Origin: Saprospirales bacterium
GTDB taxonomy: Bacteria; Bacteroidota; Bacteroidia; Chitinophagales; Saprospiraceae
Assembly: GCA_007693915.1 (NCBI GenBank)
Contig: RECS01000100.1
Location: 1-64,000, forward strand
DNA: 64,000 nucleotides
Direction: 5' to 3'
A program made the translations under genes and the position numbers. Shown here in pieces: positions 19,627 through 29,395 of this stretch; the first letter of the stretch is position 1; each line of letters opens with the position of its first letter. The notes under the pieces were generated by a model, which saw nothing but the letters and a program-made list of their open reading frames with translations, was not told the origin of the DNA and did no database searches.

Positions 19627-21288
19627 TTATTTTAATTCGAGACTAAATTCAACTAATCCTGTCATGGGACTTCCTGCATCGAGAACCACGCTCCCACTGC
19701 CGGAGACCAACCAACTAAATTCAAAGTATTCACCTGCGTCCAGAGACTTATGAAATGTCCTGTGATGCCCGAGCAATAATTCCTGATCGTCATTTAATAA
19801 AATTCGATTTCGAGTATCTCTTACCCACCTTGTCCTGTCACCTAGTTGGGTTGATGTAGGCAAAAGTGAAGTATTGACTACTCGCCCGGTCACCCTAAAT
19901 ACATTTCTTTCTAGCTTTTCAACCTCCACATCCTGAAATTCCAGTTTGGGCATAGCATTGGTAAAATCTTGAATAAAGGAAAAGTAATTATCGATAGGCT
20001 CTTCTAAGAAATTTAATGGAGGATTGTTCCTTACAAAAGGTTTAAAACCGCCAACCTCAACTTTTCTACCCGGAAAATCAGGATGCTTTATTTCCTCCCA
20101 TTCAACATAAAAATCATCTATGCCTTCAGATTTTGCCCATTGAATGTATCTCAAATCATAATTGTCTTTTAGCTCTTTTTCTGATACTGCTGATGGAGCT
20201 TCGCTCTCCCCTTCCGCATCATCATCTTCATAAGATTCATTAACTACAACGGGAGCCCACCATGCAGGGCTGACAAAACTAAATCGAGAGTAGTGGAAAT
20301 ATGCCCAGGACGAAAAACTACCGGGACCTTGCTTCATTTCAGGTGCATCATCAATAGTCCAATGGTCAGAGAACTTCGAGGAAACCATGTTTGCTGAGGC
20401 AGCATCTCTTTCAAGGGGACCTGTGATAATTCGTCGACTGACTTTTTGCCGATCGAAGCTAGGGGGATGTGATAAATTATTTTCCAAAGCAAAAGTAAAA
20501 ACGGCATAAATATTCCATCTTTTAAAAAGGAAATCAGCTAATGCTCGGTTCTCGGTTTCAGAAACTGCATGCTCCCCTGCTCCTGGCTGAAAAGCCGGAT
20601 AGTCAAATGAAAAATTCATATTTAGATTGATTCCGCCGGGACCGTCTTCATTAAAAAGACCATCTTTGTCGTTATCTATACCCTCAGAAATTATTCTATA
20701 AATAGTCTCAGTTTTTGTTCTGTCCTTTAATGGGACAATAACTCTTGGGTCTTTCTCATGAGTCACCCATTCACCACTTGCATCCTGTATTCTTACCTGC
20801 GTAATCATACCGTCACCATTGAGGTCTTCATATGGGTCTTCACTTATTCTGCCATCGCGATCAATATCCGTTTCGCGTGCATTTCCCGACCTTTCATATT
20901 GCAAGTCATCGTGGTATTGGGCGTAGGCATCCGGACTTAAAACAGGTACAAAGTAGAAATAAAATCTATCCAACAAATCGCCACCTTCGGAAAGTAATTT
21001 TTCTGCCAAAGACAATACCATAACTGTCCCTGCAGGATGCTTCCCATCGACACCGGCGAGAAAAAGTAAACCGGGAGTCAATTCCTCATCACCATTACCA
21101 ACCTTAGCTAAAAAGACCGTATTACCTCCCGGACTTTCTGTTAATTTTTCATAACTAAAATAAGTGGGATATTCAGACGAAAGTCGCTCAAGATGTATTT
21201 TCACCTCATCTAAATCCGGATAATCGTTATTTGCAAAACTTAAATTCCAGCTAAACAGGAGAAATATTATTAGAGTAAATTTAATCAT
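19627..21288 (-). CDS. M14-like protein with degenerate active site (predicted pseudopeptidase)
   Basis: Parallel architecture to 17850-19619 (ETDIDRDGRISEDPYEDLNGDGMITQVR, PFVRNNPPLNFLEE), but HPNE aligns with DGKH, NPDGR with SPDAY and SYHN with TFAL. Confidence 0.75.
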   Translation of the reverse strand: MIKFTLIIFLLFSWNLSFANNDYPDLDEVKIHLERLSSEYPTYFSYEKLTESPGGNTVFLAKVGNGDEELTPGLLFLAGVDGKHPAGTVMVLSLAEKLLSEGGDLLDRFYFYFVPVLSPDAYAQYHDDLQYERSGNARETDIDRDGRISEDPYEDLNGDGMITQVRIQDASGEWVTHEKDPRVIVPLKDRTKTETIYRIISEGIDNDKDGLFNEDGPGGINLNMNFSFDYPAFQPGAGEHAVSETENRALADFLFKRWNIYAVFTFALENNLSHPPSFDRQKVSRRIITGPLERDAASANMVSSKFSDHWTIDDAPEMKQGPGSFSSWAYFHYSRFSFVSPAWWAPVVVNESYEDDDAEGESEAPSAVSEKELKDNYDLRYIQWAKSEGIDDFYVEWEEIKHPDFPGRKVEVGGFKPFVRNNPPLNFLEEPIDNYFSFIQDFTNAMPKLEFQDVEVEKLERNVFRVTGRVVNTSLLPTSTQLGDRTRWVRDTRNRILLNDDQELLLGHHRTFHKSLDAGEYFEFSWLVSGSGSVVLDAGSPMTGLVEFSLELK

Positions 21289-21643
21289 AAGCCAAATTGT
21301 GAAGTTTATGAAGTGGTAAAGTTAATAGGATTATCACCTACATTTTTTAACAAAAAGTTAATTTATAAATTAAGTAAGCAATTTTCAAGCATCAACCAAT
21401 CCAGTATAATTGATTAAGAAAGTTAGATCAAGGTAAATATGGTTTCTTGTACAATTTAAAGTAGCTTTTACTTTTGACAAACAAATTCTGAAAATTTAAA
21501 AGTCAAAAATAAAAAGAGATATCAAGAGCTAGTATCCGATCCATATGAACAAAGAGTCAATGGTTTTTTTTCTATAAAAAAAGATTTCAAGTGGCGATTA
21601 GAGAAAAAATTCATAACTTCGGGCTTGATTCAAATACTTTTTC

Positions 21644-23278
21644 ATGACTAAAAAGGAACTGGAAGAAAACCAGAATGAAGATGCAATGAAATTGCTCCTC
21701 AGTGCAATGAACCGCAAACTAGATAAAATCAGCCTTGGAGGCGGTAAAGGAAAAATCGCTAAACAGCATGCCAAAAATAAACTGACGGCAAGAGAACGAA
21801 TTGACCAATTGATTGACTCCAATAGTGATTTTTTAGAAATAGGATCCTTTGCAGCCTATGATATGTATGAAGAATATGGTGGCTGTCCGGCTGCCGGTGT
21901 AATTACCGGTATCGGTCGCATCAGCGGAAGATTATGTATGATCGTCGCCAATGATGCTACGGTTAAAGCGGGTGCATGGTTTCCCATGACAGGAAAAAAG
22001 AATCTGAGAGCTCAGGAGATAGCTATGGAAAATCGGCTCCCTATTATCTATCTCGTGGACAGTGCCGGGGTATTTTTACCGATGCAGGATGAGATTTTTC
22101 CCGATAAGGAGCACTTTGGCAGAATCTTCAGGAACAATGCCGTTATGTCCTCAGAGGGCATTCCACAGATTGCTGCAATTATGGGTAGTTGTGTCGCAGG
22201 GGGTGCTTATTTGCCTATTATGTCGGATGAGGCCCTTATTGTAGAAGGAACTGGTTCTATATTCCTCGCTGGTCCCTATCTTGTTAAAGCGGCCATAGGA
22301 GAGGATGTTGATCAGGAGACACTTGGTGGAGCTACCACGCAATCAGAAATATCAGGTGTAACGGACTATAAAATGCCGGATGATGAAACCTGCTTGAAAA
22401 CAATAAGAGATCTCGTCTCCAAAATGGGGACTTTTGAAAAGGCAGGGTTTAACAGGGCTGAGAAAATTGCTCCCAAAAGAAATGCATCTGACCTCTACTC
22501 TATTTTTCCAGAAGGGGGTGCCAAACCTTATAATACCAAAGATTTATTGGAGTGTATAGTTGATAAGGACTCCATGACTTTTTATAAAAAAGGTTATGGA
22601 AAAACCATTACATGTGCATACGCCAGAGTGGATGGTTGGTCTGTCGGTATAGTCGCCAATAACAGAGAAATAGTAAAAACCAAGAATGGGGAAATGCAAT
22701 TTGGAGGTGTTATTTATTCAGACAGTGCGGATAAAGCAGCCCGTTTCATTATGAATTGCAACCAAAAGAAAATACCCTTGGTTTTTCTTCACGATGTAAC
22801 AGGGTTTATGGTAGGGACGAGATCTGAGCATGGAGGAATCATAAAAGACGGAGCAAAAATGGTCAATGCTGTATCCAATTCTACAGTACCAAAGTTTTCT
22901 ATAGTTGCAGGAAATTCCTATGGTGCCGGAAATTATGCCATGTGTGGAAAAGCATATGATCCAAGATTAATTTTAGCATGGCCAACGGCCAAAATAGCAG
23001 TTATGGGAGGTCAACAAGCTGCTAAAGTTTTAATGCAGATTCAACTCTCTTCAATGAAGGCAAAAGGCCAGGAGCCTGACAAGCAAAAACAGGAGGAGCT
23101 TTTAAAGAAAATAACAGCGCGCTACGATAGCCAAACCTCACCATATTATGCTGCCTCAAGACTTTGGGTAGATGAAATAATTGACCCGGTAATGACGAGG
23201 AAATGGATCTCTATTGGGATAGAAGCTGCTGAAAATGCACCGGTAAAAAAATTCAATCCAGGTGTCTTACAAACTTGA
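21644..23278 (+). CDS. Acyl-CoA carboxylase carboxyltransferase (beta) subunit, methylcrotonyl/propionyl-CoA type
   Basis: KLTARERIDQLIDSNSDFLEIG, GAWFPMTGKK, GSCVAGGAYLPIMSDE, GNSYGAGNYAMCGKAYDPRLILAWP. Confidence 0.93.
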   Translation: MTKKELEENQNEDAMKLLLSAMNRKLDKISLGGGKGKIAKQHAKNKLTARERIDQLIDSNSDFLEIGSFAAYDMYEEYGGCPAAGVITGIGRISGRLCMIVANDATVKAGAWFPMTGKKNLRAQEIAMENRLPIIYLVDSAGVFLPMQDEIFPDKEHFGRIFRNNAVMSSEGIPQIAAIMGSCVAGGAYLPIMSDEALIVEGTGSIFLAGPYLVKAAIGEDVDQETLGGATTQSEISGVTDYKMPDDETCLKTIRDLVSKMGTFEKAGFNRAEKIAPKRNASDLYSIFPEGGAKPYNTKDLLECIVDKDSMTFYKKGYGKTITCAYARVDGWSVGIVANNREIVKTKNGEMQFGGVIYSDSADKAARFIMNCNQKKIPLVFLHDVTGFMVGTRSEHGGIIKDGAKMVNAVSNSTVPKFSIVAGNSYGAGNYAMCGKAYDPRLILAWPTAKIAVMGGQQAAKVLMQIQLSSMKAKGQEPDKQKQEELLKKITARYDSQTSPYYAASRLWVDEIIDPVMTRKWISIGIEAAENAPVKKFNPGVLQT

Positions 23279-23294
23279 TTTTTTAAAATAATTT

Positions 23295-24434
23295 ATGACG
23301 ATAACGGTAAAAACCCAATCAGGACTAGAAGACCTGTTGGCAAAAGAATTAAGAGAACTCGGATTAAAGGATATCGCAACCGGTAGGAGGATGGTAAGCT
23401 GTGAGGGTGAACTCGAAGACGTTTACAGGATCAATTACTGTAGTAGGTTGGCGCTAAAAGTCCTTGTTCCCATACTTACTTTTGACATTAAGCAAGCCAA
23501 AGATGTGTACACCAAATCATTAAATTACGATTGGCATCAATGGCTCTCAGATAATCAAAGTTTCGTAGTGAGATTCAGTGTATTTTCTGACCTTTTTAAC
23601 AATAGTCTCTACGGTGCGCAATTATTGAAAGATGCTATAGTGGACCACATCAGGGAAAAGACCGGGAATCGCCCTTCAGTAGAATTAAAAAATGCGGACA
23701 TCAGTTTTGATCTCTATATCAACAAAAATAAATGCATTGTCTCAATTGACAGTTCGGGCGAACCACTTTTCAAAAGAAATTATAAAACCAAATCGTCAAA
23801 AGCACCACTTAATGAAATTTTGGCATCTGGTTTAATTCAATTGGCAGGATGGGACAGAAAGCAAACGCTTATCAATCCCATGTGCGGTTCAGGAACATTG
23901 CTTTTTGAGGCTCTTTTTTATGCGGAAAACCGTCCTCCCCAGTTTTACAGAAAAAAATGGAGTTTTCAGAAATGGCCTAATTTTGATCGACACCTTTTTT
24001 ATCAGGTAAAGGATGAAGCCAATGAAAAAATTACCAATCCAACTGCTCGTATCATTGGCCTAGACAATGATCCTATAACCATAAAATTCCTAAGAAGAAA
24101 TCTTCGCGAATTAGAATTAGATGAAAAAGTAAGCACTCAAATGGTCGATTTTTTCAAATGGGATCATCGTGCAGAGAATGCCATTCTAATAATGAATCCG
24201 CCTTATGATGAGCGTATGAAAGTTCACGATGTCAAAAAATTCTATCAATCCATAGGTGATCATTTGAAACAAAACTTCAAAGGCAACACTGCCTGGATTA
24301 TCACCAACAATAAGCAAGCCATGAAATCTATAGGTTTGAAGACCTCAGCCAAAATCCCGGTATTTAATGGACCTCTCGAATGTCGTTACATGAAATATGA
24401 GTTGTTTGATGGTCGATTAAAGGAAAGAGATTGA
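23295..24434 (+). CDS. THUMP-domain class I SAM-dependent RNA methyltransferase (RlmL N-terminal-like)
   Basis: THUMP region, NPMCGSGTLLFEA, IGLDNDP, NPPYDERM. Confidence 0.9.
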   Translation: MTITVKTQSGLEDLLAKELRELGLKDIATGRRMVSCEGELEDVYRINYCSRLALKVLVPILTFDIKQAKDVYTKSLNYDWHQWLSDNQSFVVRFSVFSDLFNNSLYGAQLLKDAIVDHIREKTGNRPSVELKNADISFDLYINKNKCIVSIDSSGEPLFKRNYKTKSSKAPLNEILASGLIQLAGWDRKQTLINPMCGSGTLLFEALFYAENRPPQFYRKKWSFQKWPNFDRHLFYQVKDEANEKITNPTARIIGLDNDPITIKFLRRNLRELELDEKVSTQMVDFFKWDHRAENAILIMNPPYDERMKVHDVKKFYQSIGDHLKQNFKGNTAWIITNNKQAMKSIGLKTSAKIPVFNGPLECRYMKYELFDGRLKERD

Positions 24435-24460
24435 ATTTAGTATGCGTAAACAAAATTCTA

Positions 24461-26710
24461 TCACCACACAACCCTCAGACCAACCAGAAAATTTCGTCCT
24501 GCTTGCGGGAAGTATCCCTGATCAGTCAGCATTTCATTTTCAAACTGATAAGAGTAACTCCAACCATTGGTTTCATACCAATTGTCTGTCAGGTTTCGTA
24601 TGGCAAAGTTGAGGCTTAAGCCGGGCCAATTTTGACGATTTAGGAACAGGCTAAAATTCAAATCTAGAAAGTTATAAGGATCTAAGGAATTGAATTTCCG
24701 CTCAGTATTGTCCAGATACTGACGGCTAACATACTGTCCCCTGAGATCAATATCCAGACCACCAGAATGATTTCCACCTGTCCAATGGACTGCATTTATA
24801 GCCATCCCGTAATTGGCAATCAGGCTTGGTGAAAGTGCCATAGTCGTATTTTTAAAAATCCATTCTTCCTGTCCTCCAGTATCCCAATTGTCAATGAAAA
24901 AAAGATAATCCTCTATTTTATTTCGGCTAAGGGTGGTATTAGCAAAAACACTACCCCATTCAAATAGCTGCCATCTCACTCCTGCCTCTATACCAAGACG
25001 ATAACTGTTTTCTACATTTTCTCTAACTACAGCACCTACATCGTTAATTCTTCCGGTGGGAACCAATTGGTCACGGTAACTCATGTAGTAAAAATTCAAT
25101 TCTAAAGCAATCTTTTCAGCTCTGTGTCTAAAACCAGTTTCTATATTTACCATTTGCTCCGGTTTGGGTCTACTTTCAGGGCTGCTTTCGGTATAATCTC
25201 TTCTGTTGGGTTCCCTGTTTGATACGGCCACTGAAGCATATATATTGCTGTTGCTACTTAGGAAATAACTCAGTCCGGCTTTGGGATTGAAGAAATTCAT
25301 ACGGTCATCCTGATCGACGAACTCCAGATCTCTGTTGAAGCCGATATACTGATAGTCTACCATCCTATACTGCAAATCTCCCCAAAAAAGAAAATCATTC
25401 CAACGATAATCCCCTTTTGCAAAAATATTGAAATCGTATTTATCCGCAACATTATCGTAATACCTGAAGTCATTCTCAATGCCGGGTGCTATTCTCGCCC
25501 AGATGACTTCACCAAAATGTGCTCCTGAATAGTGATTCCAGCCTCCACCTAGCTGAAGTGTAGAGTTGAATGTAGGTTGATAAACTGTGTTGAAAATCAG
25601 CCCATAAAAATCATTATCTAACCACCGGCGTCTGATTAAATCCGTTCTTGTAATAGTTTCTCCACCAATTTCTACAGCTTCAATTCCGTAAGAAGAATAG
25701 CGGTCATTACTTCTGTATTGCTCAAAAAAGCCTTTCCCATGGGTATAGTGTAGCGTAATTCCACTTTCCCAATTGGGACTGTGTTGAAAGTTGTAATAAA
25801 GGTGAAGGTGTGTTTGCTGATAATCGTCCACTTCATTGGGGTGCGGACTACCGGGACGATTCATGCCGGCGGAATTGAATGTTCGAAGATCCTTATCATC
25901 TAAAAAGGACTTAGGGATTCCATTCCAGGCCTGATAGGTTACTTCCTCTCCGTGGAGCAAATTCAGTCGTAATGAGGAACGCTCTCCCACTCTTCCAATG
26001 GCAAAAAAGGCTGAGGTCAGATCCGCTGTAGCCCTGTCTACAAAACCATCGCTTTTTATTCTGCTTATCCTCCCCTCTGCAAAAATACCTTTCTCACTCA
26101 AGCCTGAGGAAAAATTAACAGATGCTCTTCTTGTATTGAAAGAGCCCGCAGAAAAATCGGTAATTAACTTAAATTCAGGAGCTACGCGATTGGTATTGAT
26201 ATTAATAACTCCACCAAAGGCATTTGCACCCATAGCTGAAGTTCCAACTCCGCGTTGAATTTGAATGTCGTCAACAGAACTTAGTAAGTCGGGCATATTC
26301 ACCCAAAATACGCCCTGAGACTCTGAGTCATTTAAAGGAACGCCATTCAGGGAGACATTTATGCGAGTAGGATCTACACCGCGAATCCTGATACCGGTAT
26401 ATCCAATACCTGTACCGGCATCTGAGGTCACTGTCACAGAGGGAAGGTGATTCAGTAAAAATGGTACATCCTGTCCGTAATTCCTGTTTTGAATGTCCTC
26501 GGCACTTAAGTTGGTATAGGTCATTGGTCCTGCTTCGCCTATGCGACTTGCCCGCACCTGAATCTCATCTATTTCGATTGAGCTTTCAAGCATTCCCATA
26601 CCAGATCGATCGGCATGCGGCGGAATACTATCCATTGTACTACCATATAAAATAGAAAAATTAAGGACTAAGAAGACGACTGTAAAAACTAAATTCACTG
26701 TGTACTGCAT
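24461..26710 (-). CDS. TonB-dependent receptor, probably for thiamine or a thiamine precursor
   Basis: Plug (NHLPSVTVTSDAGTGIGYTGIRIRGVDPTRINVSLNGVPLNDSESQ) and beta-barrel ending NFLVGLRVVW; preceded by a TPP riboswitch. Confidence 0.88.
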   Translation of the reverse strand: MQYTVNLVFTVVFLVLNFSILYGSTMDSIPPHADRSGMGMLESSIEIDEIQVRASRIGEAGPMTYTNLSAEDIQNRNYGQDVPFLLNHLPSVTVTSDAGTGIGYTGIRIRGVDPTRINVSLNGVPLNDSESQGVFWVNMPDLLSSVDDIQIQRGVGTSAMGANAFGGVININTNRVAPEFKLITDFSAGSFNTRRASVNFSSGLSEKGIFAEGRISRIKSDGFVDRATADLTSAFFAIGRVGERSSLRLNLLHGEEVTYQAWNGIPKSFLDDKDLRTFNSAGMNRPGSPHPNEVDDYQQTHLHLYYNFQHSPNWESGITLHYTHGKGFFEQYRSNDRYSSYGIEAVEIGGETITRTDLIRRRWLDNDFYGLIFNTVYQPTFNSTLQLGGGWNHYSGAHFGEVIWARIAPGIENDFRYYDNVADKYDFNIFAKGDYRWNDFLFWGDLQYRMVDYQYIGFNRDLEFVDQDDRMNFFNPKAGLSYFLSSNSNIYASVAVSNREPNRRDYTESSPESRPKPEQMVNIETGFRHRAEKIALELNFYYMSYRDQLVPTGRINDVGAVVRENVENSYRLGIEAGVRWQLFEWGSVFANTTLSRNKIEDYLFFIDNWDTGGQEEWIFKNTTMALSPSLIANYGMAINAVHWTGGNHSGGLDIDLRGQYVSRQYLDNTERKFNSLDPYNFLDLNFSLFLNRQNWPGLSLNFAIRNLTDNWYETNGWSYSYQFENEMLTDQGYFPQAGRNFLVGLRVVW

Positions 26711-26779
26711 ACTACATATTGATTTTTAGATAAAAAAATACGAGTACGAGTTTACCTGAAATACAGTGACAGAGAAAAC

Positions 26780-26868
26780 TTGTGTGACTTCCCTCCCCGG
26801 AATTACCCGGTCAGGTTCTATGGGTATAATCTCAGCCTTAAATTAATCAAGGCACCCCGCACTCAAAA
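26780..26868 (-). promoter_or_regulatory. TPP riboswitch (THI element)
   Basis: Minus strand: GGGGTGCCttgattaatttaaGGCTGAGATtataCCCatagAACCTGAccgggtaattccggggagGGAAg, matching the thi-box consensus (GGGGUGCC, CUGAGA, ACCC, GAACCUGA, CCGGGUAAUnCCGG, GGGAAG). Confidence 0.93.
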
Positions 26869-26947
26869 CATTAAATACAATTTGAAATCAAATTGTTCGA
26901 TGCAAAGTTAGATAATTTTATCTTACAATTACTTTTTATTTGGCAAA

Positions 26948-27357
26948 GGGTGAATGACAAAATGCAGATTCAGGCAACCAATAAATTTATTTCGGGTTTT
27001 AAGAGGCTTTGTGTGAGCACCAAAGGTGCGGTAATAACTAACATAGCCTGTAGGGCTTTGTCGTCAATGTAAAAATAAAATAAGCACCAAAGGTGCGAAA
27101 TAAATTTATTTGGGAGATACCAACTATCGAAGTCAATTATATACTTTTTGTAAAAGTCCAGGAACACCCCTTGAAAATCAAGTTTTATGGTGCTCTGCTT
27201 GATTTGTGACATATTTTTCTACAATGCTAATGTCATAAGGATTTATTGCAAAACTGCCATAACCTCTTTGTAAACAGTATGATTCGAGTCAGACAATTAC
27301 GCTCCGTTGGTGCTATTTGTATTATAATTTAACTTTCCTGCATTTTGTCATGCACCC
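26948..27357. mobile_element. MITE-like repeat element (~410 bp) with 20-bp terminal inverted repeats
   Basis: gggtgaatgacaaaatgcag (26948-26967) against the reverse complement of ctgcattttgtcatgcaccc (27338-27357), 19/20. It contains two GCACC-AAA-GGTGC hairpins (27017-27029, 27084-27096) and no convincing CDS. Confidence 0.6.
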
Positions 27358-27405
27358 TAGGCAAGAAGCTTAACAACCATCCTTTTCCCGGAAATAAAAA
27401 TGGAT

Positions 27406-28221
27406 CTAAAAATTCCCTTTTTTCATTTTGATATAAGCCAATCCAATAAAAATCAAAATATAAGTAGAAGAGCTAAGTAAAGCTTCTTTAATAGATAAAC
27501 TAAATTTTAAATTTTCTTCAGGGCCGACAAGGGTATTAGCAAATTCTAAATAGGGAAATGGAAATAAATCTTTAATGGTATTTAAGGGATAAAATAAATG
27601 TCCATTTCCACCTAATATTGATCTATGAGCCAAGCCGGCAAAGGCGGGCTCCAAAATTGAAGCATACAACAAAAAGAGAATTATACTCAACCCCATGCTT
27701 TTAAAAACCATACCGAAAAGCAAACCCACTACCCCGTATCCAAAGCACATTATTACGTGTGCACTTAGTACTGAAAGTAGTTCATAAGGATTAAATTCAA
27801 TTTCAATACTGAGATAAATGGAGAAAAGAATGGTAATAAAGTAGAACCAAAGTGTCAACAGCAAAGAGATCACAGCAAGTGAAAGTAATTTTGAAAGCAA
27901 AAATTCCACCCTGTTTAATCCGGTAATTAGGTTTTGACGAAGGGTATTGTTGCTGTACTCCATGGTCACGATAAAAATACCAAGAAAGGACATGAAGAAA
28001 AATACCAGCCAATTACTGATATACCCACTCAGCATCCAAAACAAATCTGCTGAAAGTAGAATCTGCCTAAACTGATCAACTGCTATGCGTTCAATCAAGC
28101 CACTGACCAGTAAGACTGCCAATGGAAAAATAACCACCAAAGACAATAGTAAGACTTTCATAGTTATATTAGACTTATACTTTGTCATTTCGAGATCCAA
28201 AAGGAAGAAAAGTTTTTTCAT
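27406..28221 (-). CDS. ABC-2 type transporter permease
   Basis: 271 aa, six predicted TM, directly downstream of an ABC ATPase on the same strand. Confidence 0.8.
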   Translation of the reverse strand: MKKLFFLLDLEMTKYKSNITMKVLLLSLVVIFPLAVLLVSGLIERIAVDQFRQILLSADLFWMLSGYISNWLVFFFMSFLGIFIVTMEYSNNTLRQNLITGLNRVEFLLSKLLSLAVISLLLTLWFYFITILFSIYLSIEIEFNPYELLSVLSAHVIMCFGYGVVGLLFGMVFKSMGLSIILFLLYASILEPAFAGLAHRSILGGNGHLFYPLNTIKDLFPFPYLEFANTLVGPEENLKFSLSIKEALLSSSTYILIFIGLAYIKMKKGNF

Positions 28222-28266
28222 GGATTATCTTTTATCGGTAAATGGAATTAAATGAGTTATGTACTA

Positions 28267-29154
28267 TTATTTCTGTTCGCTTAGTAATTTCAGAAACGCA
28301 TCTTCAAGAGAGTAACTTTTTTTAACCAAGCCGGATAATACTATACCATTGTTAAGACAAAATGTGTTAATATTTTCAGCTAAAACACCTTCTTTAAAAT
28401 TTACGGTCAATTGATTTTCTGATTTTTCCATATTTCTAAATCCAGGCATTTCGCTAATCTTTTGAGCCAGCAATTCATGGGAAGAAGAAGAAATAACAAA
28501 GGTGTTACCCGATTGTAAAATTGAAGACACCGGTCCTGAGGCAATCAGTTTTCCTTTGTTTAGTATAGCGGTATGGGTACAAATTTTTTCCACTTCACTA
28601 AGGATGTGAGATGCCATAATGATGGTCTTATTCATTCCGGCAATTTGAAGTATTAGATTCCTTATATCAGCAATACCCTGAGGATCAAGTCCATTTGTAG
28701 GTTCATCAAATATGAGCACCTCAGGGTCTCCAATCAGTGAGCAGGCTATGGCAAGACGCTGTTTCATGCCGAGCGAATAGGTTTTGACCCTACTATGGAT
28801 TCGGTCTTTTAGTCCTACCAATTCACTTAACTCTTGAAGTTTGCCTTCCTTTACATTCCGAATTTTCTGAATAATCTGCATATTGTCCCATCCACTCATA
28901 TACCCATAAAAATTTGGGTTCTCTAGAATACTGCCTATGTTGATTAAGGGATTATTATACCGTCCTTCAAACCATTCATAATTTCCATCTGTGCGATGTA
29001 ATATTCCAAGAACCAAAGCTAGGGTCGTGGTTTTTCCACTGCCATTAGGTCCGAGTAAACCGAGGATCTCTCCTTGATTTACTTGCAGATTCAATTGGTT
29101 AAGGGCCTTAATAGGACCGTAGTTTCTGCTGAGATTGGCTGTTTTTAAAATCAT
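28267..29154 (-). CDS. ABC transporter ATP-binding protein
   Basis: Walker A GPNGSGKTTT, signature YSLGMKQRLAIA, Walker B VLIFDEPTNGLDP. Confidence 0.93.
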   Translation of the reverse strand: MILKTANLSRNYGPIKALNQLNLQVNQGEILGLLGPNGSGKTTTLALVLGILHRTDGNYEWFEGRYNNPLINIGSILENPNFYGYMSGWDNMQIIQKIRNVKEGKLQELSELVGLKDRIHSRVKTYSLGMKQRLAIACSLIGDPEVLIFDEPTNGLDPQGIADIRNLILQIAGMNKTIIMASHILSEVEKICTHTAILNKGKLIASGPVSSILQSGNTFVISSSSHELLAQKISEMPGFRNMEKSENQLTVNFKEGVLAENINTFCLNNGIVLSGLVKKSYSLEDAFLKLLSEQK

Positions 29155-29395
29155 GGTAATTATTTTTTACAGGGATAAAAGTAATACGTTTCATCTAACC
29201 AAAGATCAATTATAGACCAACCCTTGAAATTTTGTGATAAATAAAAGAAAAAAGAAATACTAAAGCGGTGATTATAGATTATCATAAAGAGCACTATACA
29301 TTGCCAAAGCAATTATTCTGAGTAAAACAAGAAAAATCATTAAACTGCATTGATGCTACACATTAATGAAAGAGAAAGCATTGTAAAATCGCAAT

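Noticed and set aside
26970-27212. 80-aa - strand ORF inside the inverted-repeat element
   Set aside because: Composition follows the GCACCAAAGGTGC repeat; no signal of a real protein. Treated as repeat DNA.
27406-29154. Lantibiotic immunity or bacteriocin export cluster
   Set aside because: Generic ABC-2 permease and ATPase only; no precursor peptide or modification enzyme seen.
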